64,000 nucleotides of DNA from Castor canadensis. Taxonomy: Eukaryota; Chordata; Mammalia; Rodentia; Castoridae. Below are positions 24,690 to 36,534 of this stretch, in pieces. The notes beneath the pieces are model-generated. The model was not told the DNA's origin and did not search any database. It saw only the letters and a list, made by a program, of their open reading frames with translations. The stretch spans positions 106,305,384 to 106,369,383 of the forward strand of contig NC_133391.1 of assembly GCF_047511655.1 (NCBI RefSeq), written 5' to 3'. Numbering within the stretch: the stretch's first letter is position 1; every line of letters starts with the position of its first letter. A program made the translations under genes and the position numbers.

Positions 24690-25152
24690 CATAGTCCCCT
24701 CCCTTATCTGTGTGGATACATTCTAAGACCTCTAGTAGACACCTGAAACCAAGGTAATACTGCATCCTGATTATATTAATGCTTTTCCTATATGAGCTGC
24801 AACATGATCATGTAATATTAATCTCTCTTTCCATGTTTAATGTCCTGGTGCTTCCTTTGCTGCACTACTCTTCGGCTTTGGGACCATTGTTAAATAAGGG
24901 TTAAACACAAGCACTACAATAGTGTGACCAAAAAATCTGATAACTGGGTAGCAAATACAGCTTGTGTATGTTTGACAAAGGAAAGATTCACATCATGGGC
25001 AAGATGGAATAAAACAGTGTAATATTTCATCCTGCTACTCAGATGGCATGCCATTTAACACTTATTATGTTTGGAATTTTCCATTTAATATTTTTGGACC
25101 ATGGTTACCTGTTGTAACTGAAACCACAGAAAACAAGTGTAAATAACGGGAG
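24690..25152. mobile_element. TcMar-Tigger/MER2-type DNA transposon remnant
   Basis: The left end, CCTCCCTTATCTGTGTGGAT and CATTCTAAGACCTCTAGTAG, then CACCTGAAACCA, is the hallmark of this group. The right end (ACTGAAACCACAGAAAACAA then GTGTAAATAACGGG) is a decayed inverted copy of the left. The element is non-autonomous and short. Confidence 0.75.
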
Positions 25153-25914
25153 AAATACTGTCCTTATTATATATCCCCTTTAGGAAGGAAACCTTATTTT
25201 AAAATCTATTCACATTTTTATCCTTCCCTCATAAATCATGACACAGTAATTTGTATAGTGTAAACCCTCATAAATATAAGTGAATTATCTTTAATAAGAA
25301 TTTGTGGTAATTCTGAAAAATCAGCCATACCACTTCTATAAATAGCCACATGATTGTGCAACTGTGTCACTAGCTGGGTGTGACTAGGCACTTTGCTCAG
25401 GACAAAAGTTAAATCAAAATGTATAGCAATGTTGAACATGAAAACATAAAGGAAAACACTTTATGTCCCCTGCTTCCTTTATGCATAGCACATGGAAACT
25501 AATACAATTTGGTTTGTGCTTTCATTAATGCATTTTTGATAAATAATGACACATAAGTACTAATATTTCTAAAATTTCTCATATAGTAAAGTATTTATTA
25601 TTTTGAAATTAGGTAATTAAAATCCTCAAATATCCAGATTTATTTTCAACCCTCTATAGAGAAAAACATAAGTCATGACAAAATAAAATGATTAAGAAAT
25701 TGAATTTCTGTAATTAATTCCTTGATAGTAAGCTTGCATAGGGCCCAATCACTGGTATTTCTCTTTTACTGTTTCTTTGTCTTTTACTAGCCTATTGACT
25801 CATCTATAATAACAGTTCTAAGGTACTTTGAAGGATTCAAAGACCCTTCAAAGAAGGATCTGTATCTGTCTACTTTATTCAGAAAGCAAATAAATAACTT
25901 AAATATATTAGGTT
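25153..25914. other. Unique intergenic DNA
   Basis: Nothing recognised. Confidence 0.45.
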
Positions 25915-26000
25915 CTGCGTGGAAATGAGTGGGATGGGAGAGAGAGGGAGGGCAGGGGGGAAAATGGCCCAAACAATGTATGCATATATGAATAAAAAAA
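25915..26000 (+). mobile_element. Very short L1 3' end insertion
   Basis: The G-rich tract GGGAGAGAGAGGGAGGGCAG runs into CCAAACAATGTATGCATA and ATGAATAAAAAAAG. This is the terminal 85 bp or so of the same L1 lineage as the large copies. Confidence 0.8.
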
Positions 26001-26272
26001 GTGTTCTTGAATAATAAAGTTAAGGAGTTACCACACCATAATAATCTCTTTGATTTTAAGTTACAATTATTTTCTATGCAGTTAAACTAACAGGAAACTT
26101 TAATTCAGAACTTGCCCATCACTCCCCACTTCATGAGAAGGAGTTGGGGTAGGAAGAGGCTCAGAGAATTTATAAAATCTCTTCAGTTGTGCCAATAAAT
26201 GAACAAACATTACTGGATAAAACATTTCAGTCATTTGCAATAACTCTGAGGATAGGTAGGTTTACAGTTTTT
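26001..26272. other. Unique intergenic DNA
   Basis: Nothing recognised. Confidence 0.45.
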
Positions 26273-26581
26273 GTTTGTTTTTGGATGTATTAGGGTTTGA
26301 ATTCAAGGATTCATGCTTATTAGTGCTCTACTGCTTGAGCCATGCCTCCAGCCCTTTTTGCTCTGGTTATTTTTGAGGTGGGGTCTCAACTTTTGATCCT
26401 CCTGTTTTACACTTCCCACTGTAGCTGAAATGACAAGTACATACAACCACACTCAGCTTTTTTTGTTGAGATGGTTTCTCACAAACTTTTTGTCTAGGCT
26501 GCTGTAGAATTGTCATCCTCAGGATTTCAACTTCCCAAGTAGCTAGGATTCACAGACATGAGCCACTGTGCTAGGTGATAG
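26273..26581 (-). mobile_element. Composite ID-like/B1-dimer SINE
   Basis: Antisense ID-like head (AGTGCTCTACTGCTTGAGCC, ATGCCTCCAGCCC) followed by two antisense B1 units, each ending in a 'tagct(g/a)ggatt'-type motif. This is the longest form of the composite in the window. Confidence 0.82.
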
Positions 26582-26739
26582 TTTTATTCTTGATGGACTT
26601 AAAATGAAATGGTATGTTGTAGAGCTGTGAGAAGGTTGAGCTGTCTCTCCCCTATTCCAATGTCTTGGAAAAGAAGAGCATACTGAATTAAACAAATATT
26701 GATAAAGTGTGACACAGAAGAGCAGAGCAGGGAGGATTA

Positions 26740-26895
26740 TGTTCTAGTATTGCTTTAGAAGAGTTCTTTTCCTTCACTCCTGACTAGTTGTATTACAGGC
26801 TGGCAAAATGCACAGCTTTCGTGAGCCTCAGACTCTTCTTACACAACACAAGGAAATTGAATTACATGATCAATATGAGTACCTCTTGCTTTCTT
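26740..26895 (+). mobile_element. MIR SINE fragment
   Basis: TCCTGACTAGTTGTATTACA, GTGAGCCTCAGACTCTTC and ATGAGTACCTC keep the MIR core order. Old and diverged. Confidence 0.5.
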
Positions 26896-26939
26896 TTCCT
26901 TCAGGATAAATATACAATGAACATGTAAATTAGTAACAT

Positions 26940-27430
26940 ATTTTAGATCATGATCAGTGGCATATAGAAAATAAAGTAGAGCAAAAAGAGATTAGAATTG
27001 AGGATGTAACATTTAAGCTGAAACTTTGCAAAAGGACAAGTATGTAAAAATGTCAGAGGCTGAGTAAAGAGTATAGAAAGTCTAAAAGTCCCAAGGCAGG
27101 AAAAAAGACTATCATAAGGGATAGGGTAGTGAAAGGAAATGACTCTGGAGAAGACAGTATGGTAAATACTGAGGTTTGAATTTAAGACCAGTGATAAAGA
27201 GAAATTATTGAAACATCTGATGCTGAAGATCTGATTTGAGCTTTAAGACTACCAACCACTTGATTTCTATGTGGGGAGCATACAGGAGAGAGGCAAGAGG
27301 AGAAACAAGAAAGGCACAGGACTGAGAATGGTGGTATAAATTAGGGCTTTAGCAGTAAGACAATTGTGAGAAAGAATTAGACTTAAAAATATATTATGGA
27401 GAGAAAAAAATCAAGACTTACTAATAGATT
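26940..27430 (+). mobile_element. Ancient interspersed repeat, family not resolved
   Basis: Words such as AAGTCCCAAGGCAGGAAAAA, ATCTGATTTGAGCTTTAAGA and GAATGGTGGTATAAATTAGG follow a common old mammalian repeat order. I cannot name the family with certainty. Confidence 0.35.
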
Positions 27431-27509
27431 GGAGTGGGGGTATGGGGAAAAGAGGAGAATAAGGATGTGTAGTTACTGATTTGATAAAATACATGGTATT
27501 ATCTGTTGT

Positions 27510-27935
27510 GACAGTGCTATTTTGGGGGGTCTTAAATGCACCCCAGAGGCACATGTGTTAAATGTTTGGTTCTCATCTTGGTACTATTGGGAAGTGGCAG
27601 AATCTTTAAGAAGTGGATCCTCGTTTTTGTTTGTTTGTTTGTTTTGTTTTTTGCTTCTAACTATGAGGTAAGTGGTTTTATTCTGCAATAATCTCCTGCC
27701 AAGCTGTGCTGCCATAGATCCAAAATAATGAGGCTGCACTGGAGCTGTAGTTCAAGTGATAGAGTGTCTGCTTTGCAAGTGTGAAACCCTGAGTTCAGCC
27801 CCAACTGCATCTAAACAACGAGGCCAACCAATATGCACAGAAACTTTTAAAACTATGAGCAATAATAAAACATTTCCTTTTATAAGTTCGTTATCTCAGG
27901 TATTATAGTAATGGAAAGCTACCACAACTTAATGT
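27510..27935 (+). mobile_element. MaLR/ERVL-type LTR, interrupted by an ID-like SINE
   Basis: The left part has GGCACATGTGTTAAATGTTT and GGTACTATTGGGAAGTGGC. The right part has AGGCCAACCAATATGCACAG, ATGAGCAATAATAAAACATT and AGTAATGGAAAGCTACC. The SINE at 27733-27820 splits it. Confidence 0.5.
27733..27820 (+). mobile_element. ID-like SINE monomer
   Basis: Sense tRNA-Ala-like head: AGTTCAAGTGATAGAGTGTC, TGCTTTGCAAGTGTG, CCCTGAGTTCAGCCCC. Confidence 0.8.
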
Positions 27936-30537
27936 AAGGGTTTTGCTGCTGGTAATTTGGTTAGTTGTATTCTGTTTTTAACATGCCTGGATCTCAGTGA
28001 AGTTTTCAAGGTTGAAATCAGATTAGGGAGACATTCATTTATGGATGGTACTTAAAACCACAGGACTGGAGAAAATCTTGAATGCTCTCATATTCACCTT
28101 TTTATTATCTAGCTGCAGAAAAATTGGATCAGGTACATTGAGTAATTCTTATTAAATTACTTTTCATGATATTTTGAAGTTCTTTGTGCTGATTTAATGA
28201 AGTGATGCAGATGGGAAGAGAAGCTATGAAGTGTGCCCTTGAAAATACATGATGGTTTTAGTTGTAGCTTAAATTAAGGCTTCACTCTTGGAACTTTCTA
28301 ATTGTGCAGTATTTTTGAGGCATATCTTCACTTAATGTTGTTCTTTATCAGATTGAAAGGAAAGACAGAAGTTTTATCATCTAAATTTACTTTGATTGTG
28401 TCCCATTACCATTTAGTTTCTGATCTATCCAAAGCCAATTGATTTCCAATTAAGAACAACATTTTCTTTAATTTTAAATCCATTTAATTAATTGTTTTAA
28501 TTCCAAACCTAACAGAGTTAGGGGAAAACTTCATTTAAAGTTTATTCTTAACTGAAGAAAACAGAGGATAGCAAAAACTGGAAACAGACATATTGTTAAC
28601 AATAACTTCTCTTTTTAATAGAGTTTAGTGTTTCATCATTACTTTCTCCTTTTCACTAGGATTCCAACATAAACACTTTTGTATACTTTATACAAATGGT
28701 ATGGAAGACAAAATGCATGCTTCCTTAGTAGACAAAGAGATCGTATAAGTCAATAAGAAAAAAATGATGAACGTCCTAACACCACCTCAAAAAAAAAAAA
28801 GAAGAAAGGAAGCAAAAATCATAATCAGGCAGGTCACATATAAGAGTTCAGTTCTAAGCACTGCATTCTGAATTTGTTCAAGTGTTTTTAATTTTGGAGT
28901 AATTTTGGAATTATGCTATATAATTCTTGCATAGCACTGTTTCTTTTTTCACTACTCTCTTTAAAGTATTTGTCTGATTCTCTTTTGTTCTTCTAATTTA
29001 TGTCTGATTTTAATCCTGTTCAGCAGAATCACTTTAGATTAAGCAAAAGGACACTGAGGAAATAGTGATAGAAAATATTACTGATGTAATTATCTACCTC
29101 CAATTCTGAGCTCCCTTCCTGCCTTCACTTTTTTAATACAATTTATAAATCTTCATTTTCAAAAGCCTTTTTTTTCTACTTTTAAATTGCTCTCAAATTT
29201 GAAAAAAAGTGTCCTGTATGTATTCCTATAGGCTCTTCTGCACCTCTCTGCACATCAGAATTTCTAAGATTTTCTTAAAATTTTATAATGGAAAACTCAA
29301 TTCAATGATCACTGAAAATAATGTGAAAGAATTTCCTTGAAAGGTAGAAATGTTTCTGTTAATTCACAGCAAGGAAAGGATTCTCAAATGCATGTTAGTA
29401 GTGAAAATTAGAAATCTCATCTTATATAGATATTAGTTCTGATAGGAAACAGGAAATTTGCTCTTAATATAAAACATATCCTTTTGAAGAATACATTAAG
29501 TAGTTTTTAAATGTCCAGAAACTTGGCTTTGGAAGCACCGAAGTTCAGAACTAAATTATTTTTCCTCAAAATGAAAAGATTAATCAAAATGAGCCTGACA
29601 GAGCAAAGTTCAGTTTGAAGAGGGAGTTGAGGCAGTTTCCTGCTACAGGACAGGCAGTTTAATAAAGCAAGTGTCACTCCCTCCTCTTTAGAGGCACTTC
29701 TTTGAGGGATGTGTATGTATGTGTGTGTGTATCTGTTTTAAATTCTCCTTTGATATAGCTTTTACTATCAGATCCATCTTTTGCCTACTTGCAAGTTTTT
29801 ACTATATGATGATTAATATTTTTCATTATTTGTTTACCAATATGATTGAAAACTCCAGGAAACACAGAGCAGCCAGTTGCTAGAATACAATGACAATAGG
29901 CTTTACCAATAACTGCAATAACAAGAATGGTCCTCATTCAAACAATACCAGGAACATTCATTACAAACTATTATTTCTCTATTACATTTGAATAACTAAC
30001 AAATGACAATGGTACAGCTCTGACTGGCAACGTAATCCTGAACTGACTGACCACCTAGAACATGCAGCAAAGGCAACAAGACACTGCAGTCCTTTGATGG
30101 GTACTCCACCTACGAAGCTGAATCCACCTTCCTTTCAACCCCAAATTCACCTGCTTGATAAACCCAGGTACAGCCAGTTTGTTTGCAGTTCTTGGGGACA
30201 TTATCAAAACTAAAATAAACACAGTTTTATTTTAAAAGACCTAATCATGTCTCTCAGAGTCCAAACTCGGTGCTGAATTGGGTTCCTTGTTTGCAGCTAA
30301 AACTTTTCCATTAAACTCCCAATCTTTTTTTCCTTAGTCCTTATGAATTATTTTCCCTTTCAGGTCATGAAGAAATTAGTAACAGAATTTGCCAGAGCTT
30401 TGATAATTATTAGTGAAACAAGCAAACCCATACATTTTATGAGACATGAATATAAGGAATATATTGCTATAACAAAGTGAAAAAACAGCAAAAGCAGCAC
30501 TTTTTTTTAGTTTGAAAAGAAATTATTTCAGTAGTTA
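27936..30537. other. Unique, gene-free DNA
   Basis: No SINE, LINE or gene recognised over 2.6 kb, unusual in this repeat-rich window. 28240-28620 holds dense TAATTA/ATTGATTTCCAATTA-type homeobox-like words (see findings). A short A-run lies near 28788-28800. Confidence 0.5.
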
Positions 30538-31183
30538 AGAAAATGTGGTATCTATACACAATGGAATTCTATGCAGCCATGAAGAAGAACGAAATGTTAT
30601 CATTTGCTGGTAAATGGATGGAATTGGAGAACATCATTCTGAGTGAGGTTAGCCTGGCCAAAAGACCAAAAATCGTATGTTCTCCTTCATATGTGGACAT
30701 TAGATCAAGGGCAAACACAACAAGGGGATTGGACTATGAGCACATGATAAAAGCGAGAGCACACAAGGGAGGGGTGAGGATAGGTAAGACATTAGCTAGC
30801 ATTTGTTGCCCTTAACGCAGAGAAACTAAAGCAACTGAGGCTAATAGGAAAAGGGGAACAGGTACTAGAGAAAAGGTTAGCTCAAGAAGAATTAACCTAG
30901 AAGGTAACACCCACGCACAGGAAATCAATGTGAGTCAATGCCCTGTATAGCTATCCTTATCTCAACCAGCAAAAACCCTTGTTCCTTCCTATTATTGCTT
31001 ATACTCTCTCTACAACAAAATTAGAGATAAGGGCAAAATAGTTTCTGCTGGGTATTGAGGGGGTGGGGGGAGAGGGAGGGGGCGGAGTGGGTGGTAAGGG
31101 AGGGGGTGGGAGCAGGGGGGAGAAATGAACCAAGCCTTGTATGCACATATGAATAATAAAAGAAAAAGGAAAAAAAAAAGAAA
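30538..31183 (+). mobile_element. 5'-truncated young L1 3' end
   Basis: Starts in the ORF2 C-terminus (the codons for [20 protein letters not shown] begin at 30543), then a single 3'UTR copy with the G-rich tract at 31058-31120, then the tail AATAATAAAAGAAAAAGG plus poly(A). It gives a one-copy reference for the duplicated 3' end at 312-890. No target-site duplication found. Confidence 0.9.
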
Positions 31184-32063
31184 CCATATTAAATTGAGTC
31201 TCTGCCAACTCACTCTCAAATAATAACCCTTCAGAAATAGCTATAGAAAAAAATTAAAAGATATTGATAGAATATGTGGGCTGAGAAACCTTGGGTAGAA
31301 CTCAAAATGTATCCATTTGATGCAAAATAGAAATAACTATTAACTTGATCTTTTTTCCAACAATCAAATGCCAATTCTTCCATCAAAATATATTCTAGTG
31401 CAATAATGCAAAAATGGACTTTGAAATAACCTAAGAAATTAGAGAAAAGTTTTGTTCTCAATGAACATTTTTATTGAAACTTTTATAGACATTATGTACT
31501 ATGGATCCCATAAATTATATCCTTAGAAAGATATGCATTGGAAAATTTCCCACAGGTTTATATACACACACACACTGGAGTACAGACTGCTTACAAGACT
31601 AAATTTTAAGACCAAACATGAAACACCACTTGAAGATCACAGAACTCAAAAATTAAGTAAAGGGATAAGTAAATCAGTCAAATCTGCAGTATCTCATGTG
31701 ATGGGTGTCTCCAATTTTAGAGATTTCACAGTTACTTTTGTTCATCTGAGCTGATTCAGTCATAATGGCTGCACACTAAATTATCACTAAATGTTTTAGA
31801 TTAACAAAAATCATTTATCTCCCAGTTTGCAAGAGGGGGAAAAGGGCTCATGAATTCAGGAGAAGCTCAGCTAGGAAGTTGTGGCTCAAGGTTTCTCATG
31901 GATGAAGTTAGATGGCTGTGTCTGCTTCTTTTCACAATTTTCTTTGCTCCTATTACTGTATCTGAGCTGGAAGGATTCAACTAGCTAGACTAAAACAGTT
32001 ATGGCTGGCTGAACATCTCTTTCTACTGGCTGTTCTTAGTATGGCTGCTACACAGTAGACAGG
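31184..32063. other. Unique intergenic DNA
   Basis: Nothing recognised beyond a short CA stretch near 31564-31576. Confidence 0.45.
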
Positions 32064-32410
32064 TGCTATTGTCTGAATGTATGTGTCCCTCCAAACTTCA
32101 TGTGTTGGAACTTAAATTCCAAGGTGATGGTGTTATGAGGTAGGACCTTTAGCAGGTGATTAGGTCATGAGGGCCCACCTCATGAGGGAATAATGCCCTT
32201 ATAAAAGACACCAGGAAACTATCTAGGTTTTTTCCTACTCATTCCATCTCTTCTGCCATGTGAGGACATGCAAAAAGTCACCACCTTGGAAACAGAGCCT
32301 CTGTCACTGCTTTGCTAGCACTTTATCCTGAAGTTCTCCAGAGATGTGAAAAATAAATTACCTAGCCTCAGGTATATTTTCTATAACAGCATGAATGGAC
32401 TAAGACACCA
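32064..32410 (+). mobile_element. MaLR LTR (MST/MLT1 type), probably solo
   Basis: Classic text order: CAAGGTGATGGTGTTATGAG, AGGTGATTAGGTCATGAGGG, ATGCCCTTATAAAAGAC, GCCATGTGAGGACATGC, AATAAATTACC and CATGAATGGACTAAGACA. No internal region adjoins it. Confidence 0.85.
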
Positions 32411-33150
32411 ACTTTCATACTAAGGAGTCCCAAAGTGTGTGTCTTACAATAAAGCAATCTAGCTAGAATCTATAGCACTTTTATGACATTGCTTTGTACC
32501 ATATTTGCATATGGAGTAAATCATTCCTGCTCAGGTTCAAGAGGAAAGGAAAATAGATGTTGCCATTTCATGGAAGAGTGTCAATGTCATATTGCAAGAA
32601 TATAGTATAAGATACATACTAGTACATCTAAGTTTGGATAATATAATCTGCCACAAAAACAAAAGTCTGCCTGAGACCTACACTCACTTTTTCCCCTGTA
32701 TAATAGTATTTAGGACAGTAATAAGAATAGTTTAAAAATGGGAAGTAAGAAACTGAAATCACCACAAAGGAAATATTTCCTTTGTTTGATGAAAACACAC
32801 TCCCGGTTGACAATGTCACATATTTAATTGTATCTACTACATGTATACTTTGAGTTCTTGTCTTCTTTAATATTTGTTTAACAGATACTTATTGAGTACT
32901 GACTGTGTAGCAAGTGTTATGTAAGATGGTAAGGATCAAATGATAGACACAGTGTCCTCATTGGACACAGTATAAACATGCACACATAGACTTGTGTTTT
33001 TAAGAACTTGTATAAAAGTCAAATCTTCGACATGAATACATTTGAATTTTAGAACAGGAATCCATGATGAGCTAAGTATTATGTGACACTGATAAGAAAT
33101 ACAACTGGATAGCACCATTTTGAGTTCAAAGAAAAGTAACAAAGTAGGAA
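32411..33150. other. Unique intergenic DNA
   Basis: A short piece near 32875-32945 (ACTTATTGAGTACTGACTGT) resembles an old L2/MIR phrase; otherwise nothing. Confidence 0.4.
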
Positions 33151-33151
33151 G

Positions 33152-33154
<3 letters not shown>

Positions 33155-33227
<73 letters not shown>

Positions 33228-33240
33228 GAGAGAAAGAGAG
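33155..33240. repeat. (TG)n(AG)n compound microsatellite
   Basis: TG run at 33155-33188, followed directly by an AG run to about 33240 with a few interruptions. It lies 44 bp from the start of the next L1. Confidence 0.95.
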
Positions 33241-33283
33241 CGTGAGAAGGTGACTTGGAAATTTGTTGTGAAAAACTCCAAAG

Positions 33284-34972
33284 GGAGAGACCAAGATGGC
33301 AGATAGTGGATGGACCCTGGAACCCTGAGCTCCATGATTCCAGAGGAATACTTCAAATTGTTGGCAGCAAGGATCAGAGCAAAAGCGCAAGGCAGAGAAC
33401 TGCAGAACGAGTTCTGCAAGCATCTAGGACATCCTGGACCCATCATAATTAGCAGATATAGAACCTTGGACTGCTGCCTGCCTGAGCTGTCCTGGAGCTG
33501 ACCTGATTCTACCAAGTAGAACTGTAACCCTGCCAGGTGAGTGTGACATATCATCTGCTCTAGAGGGAACTATTTAGTCCAGGTGCAGCTGGTGGGCAGA
33601 TTGTACCCTACCTGGACAAAACTGTTGGCCAAGTAAACTGAGGGAAAATTTCGCCTGTGCCTGGTGAGGGTGGGGCAGAACACTGAGCTGATCCAGCCTG
33701 TTTTGGGGCTGGGTAGCCCAGTCACAGTCTGGTGAAAATATCGACACATTCAATCACTTTGGAGAAATTGGTAGTAAGCTAAAACTGACAGACGACCAAA
33801 AGAGAAGTAGTCAACCATAAAGCTAATTCTAGCTCATGGGTTTGCCCTGCAGGCAGACTGCTTGCATACCAGCTCCTTGCAGAACCACTTCAGAGAACCC
33901 ATCTACACCAAATGGCCCATCCCACCAAGAAAAATCTGGGTTCAAACACCCTGAGCAAATCCTCCTCTAACATCCTTGTCACACGGTTTAGCATACCAAC
34001 ATTAAGGGGCAGAGACAAAAAAGAAATGCAAATCAAAACCACAGTAATATTCTACCTCACTCCTGTTAGAATTGCTACCATCAAGAAGAACACCAACAAC
34101 AAATGTTGGTGAGAATGCAGGAAAAAGGAACCCTCAAACACCAACAACAAATGTTGGTGAGAATGCAGGAAAAAGGAACCCTCAAACACTATGGAAAACA
34201 GTATGGAGTATCCTCTAAAAACTAAAAATAGAACTGCCATATGATTCAGCAATTCTACTTCTAGGGAAATAACTGAAGGAATGTAAGTCAGATTACAACA
34301 AAAGCACCTGCACACCCATGTTTATTGCAGCACTATTCACAATAGTTAGGCTGTAGAAACAGCCAAGATGTCCCACTACTGATTAATGGATTAAGAAAAT
34401 GTGGTATTTATATACAATGAAATTCTATTCTACCATAAAGAAGAATGAAATTTTGTCATTTTTAAGTAAATGGATGGAACTGGAGAACATCATTAAGTGA
34501 AGTTAACCAGGTTCAGAAGGCCACAAGCCACATGTTTTCTCTCATATGTGAAATATAGGCCTAATACAAATACAAATGCTATGGGGAGGTCACATACAAG
34601 AGGAAGAGGGTAAAAGAAGGAAGTTAAGAAGGTGAATATGGTTGATATACTTGCTATATAAAAATGAATACAGAATTTTAAACCTGTTGAAATCACCATA
34701 AGAAGCGGACTAAGGTAGAAAAATAGAGGCGAGAAGCCGTTTTAGGTTATAATATATATACACATGGAAATGTCCCAAGGAAACTCCCTGTGTAGCTACC
34801 TTAAACAAACAAAACATGCCAGTTCTTTTTCTTTTACAAAACTGGAGAAAAAGAGGTGGAACAGATCCTGTGGGGGGCGGGCAGTTATTACCAGTGAGAA
34901 AGTAAGAAAAGGATGTAGGAGGGTGAACATGACCTCCTTCCAACACAACAATAAAAACAATTAGAAAAAAAG
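33284..34972 (+). mobile_element. L1 with 5'UTR joined directly to ORF2/3' end (internally deleted)
   Basis: It begins GGAGAGACCAAGATGGCAGA, a YY1-bearing L1 5' end, and runs through 5'UTR-like text to about 34005. From about 34018 it reads L1 ORF2 near its C-terminus (GAAATGCAAATCAAAACCAC), then the 3'UTR and an A-rich tail. ORF1 and most of ORF2 are absent. The 10-mer AACTCCAAAG occurs at 33274-33283 and 34973-34982, a probable target-site duplication. A 48-bp tandem repeat lies inside. Confidence 0.75.
34091..34189 (+). repeat. 48-bp tandem duplication inside an L1 fragment
   Basis: The unit beginning CACCAACAACAAATGTTGG at 34091 repeats exactly at 34139. In other L1 copies here the segment is single. 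Confidence 0.95.
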
Positions 34973-34982
34973 AACTCCAAAG

Positions 34983-36215
34983 AAAGGAGTTTATAAAAGA
35001 CAAAATTTAAAAACTGACTATTGCAGCAGTACTACAAAAGATACTTAGCTTAGTTTTCAAAGGGGACGAAATGGGTGGGAATATGGCTCAGTGGTAGAGC
35101 ACTATTCTGGTTTGTCCAAGGCCCAAAGTTTGATTCCACCCCCACCCCCTGCCACCACACACATACAAAGAACATCCAAGGAAACATATTGGAAATGATA
35201 TATTCATTGCTTATGTGGATTTGAACATAATCTAAATGCTTTCGTGTATGTTCTGTGGTATTTTGTATTGGGGGGGGTGTAAGTCTGTCTATTGTCCTGA
35301 AACTTTAGTTTTTGAAAATCTAAAACAATGCTTGAGAAATTGCCAGAGAAAGTATTTATCACATAAAACATTACATAACAGTTTAAAATCTCAGAGAATT
35401 ATTAGTATTTTTATAACATCAGAAATGAAAGACAACTAGGTTTGATATTATGATATATGCTCTACACAAAGACATAAAATCTTAGTGCTTATAGAGACTT
35501 TTCTTGAATTCATCCATCAACACAGTGCCATAGGTGTCTGCCTTTAAAATGTTAAATTCTGCCTTGAGATTAGACTTGCCAATAAAAGTAATAAAAAATT
35601 ATTCTTCACTTCCATAAAGTCCATATCATCAACAAATTGAGGTAAATAAATGATTGACTATTTTTTATATCAAATGTGTATATCATTGTGGCACTTCAAA
35701 GGATGTTTGTTTTTTCCTCACCTGTAATTTAGTCTGACATCTGGGAATGAGTATCTGAAGGATGACTGTTTATAATGTTCCAGCTGTTAATAGAATATAT
35801 ATAAAATATAATTAAAGTATTTGAGACATTGTAGACTCAATTGACATGTAAACAATATGCCTGTGGATGATAAACACATACTAATTTTCATATCAAAAAC
35901 TGAGAAAGTAAAGAAGAAGCTTTTGCCTTGTAAGTCTTTTGACAGATCCTTTTTAAATGACTGAACTTAATTTTTCCCATAATTATGTTATCAGTATAGG
36001 TTTGATTCAAAATGAGAGCACTTACTTTATCCTTGATACGGAGTCACATGCTAAATGCTATGTCATAAACTGAATAGAAGGCAAATTTAAATGTTTCAGA
36101 AGGCAAAAACATGAAAATGAGGGTCAACTAGAAGATATAGAGGCACAAATAAGAGAAACTATTTAAAAAATAAATGCTTATTTTTGGGAGAATGGATGAT
36201 TCCACATTATCCCTT
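34983..36215. other. Mostly unique intergenic DNA
   Basis: Contains one tRNA-derived SINE at about 35068-35160 (separate entry). I recognise nothing else. Confidence 0.45.
35068..35160 (+). mobile_element. ID/tRNA-derived SINE
   Basis: GGGAATATGGCTCAGTGGTA then GAGCACTATTCTGG has the tRNA-type box A region of rodent ID-like SINEs, followed by a C-rich and A-rich tail. Confidence 0.65.
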
Positions 36216-36217
36216 CC

Positions 36218-36360
36218 TACTGAACATAGTGATTAAGAGCTTCTGAGGCACTAGCCAGGTCTGAGTTCAAATGCCCATGTATATTTAATAGGTACATGTC
36301 CTTGGGACTGCCTGGACACACTCTTAGCTGTATTTTCTTAATGTGTAAAATGTAGAGAAA
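36218..36360 (+). mobile_element. MIR SINE
   Basis: ACATAGTGATTAAGAGCTTC, CAGGTCTGAGTTCAAATGCC, ATGTCCTTGGGACTG and CTTAATGTGTAAAATGTAGA follow the MIR order from 5' region to core. Confidence 0.8.
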
Positions 36361-36534
36361 CATCTTTGATTTATCTTTTTCTTACTCCTTAACAGCTAAT
36401 TTTCCAGGAAATATTTGTAGGGAGAGTCTAGTAATTCTACCTTCCAAATATCTAATGGTAATTTATGAGAAATTGGCTAGGTCATGCATTGCCCAGATAC
36501 TTAATCATTATTTCTGGCTGTGTTGCAGGATTTA

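Noticed and set aside
33079..33554. Minus-strand frames with Ser-Leu and His-Thr runs
   Set aside because: They are translations of the TG/AG microsatellite.
34091..34189. CRISPR-like or satellite array
   Set aside because: Only two copies, directly adjoining and inside an L1; there are no spacers and the DNA is mammalian.
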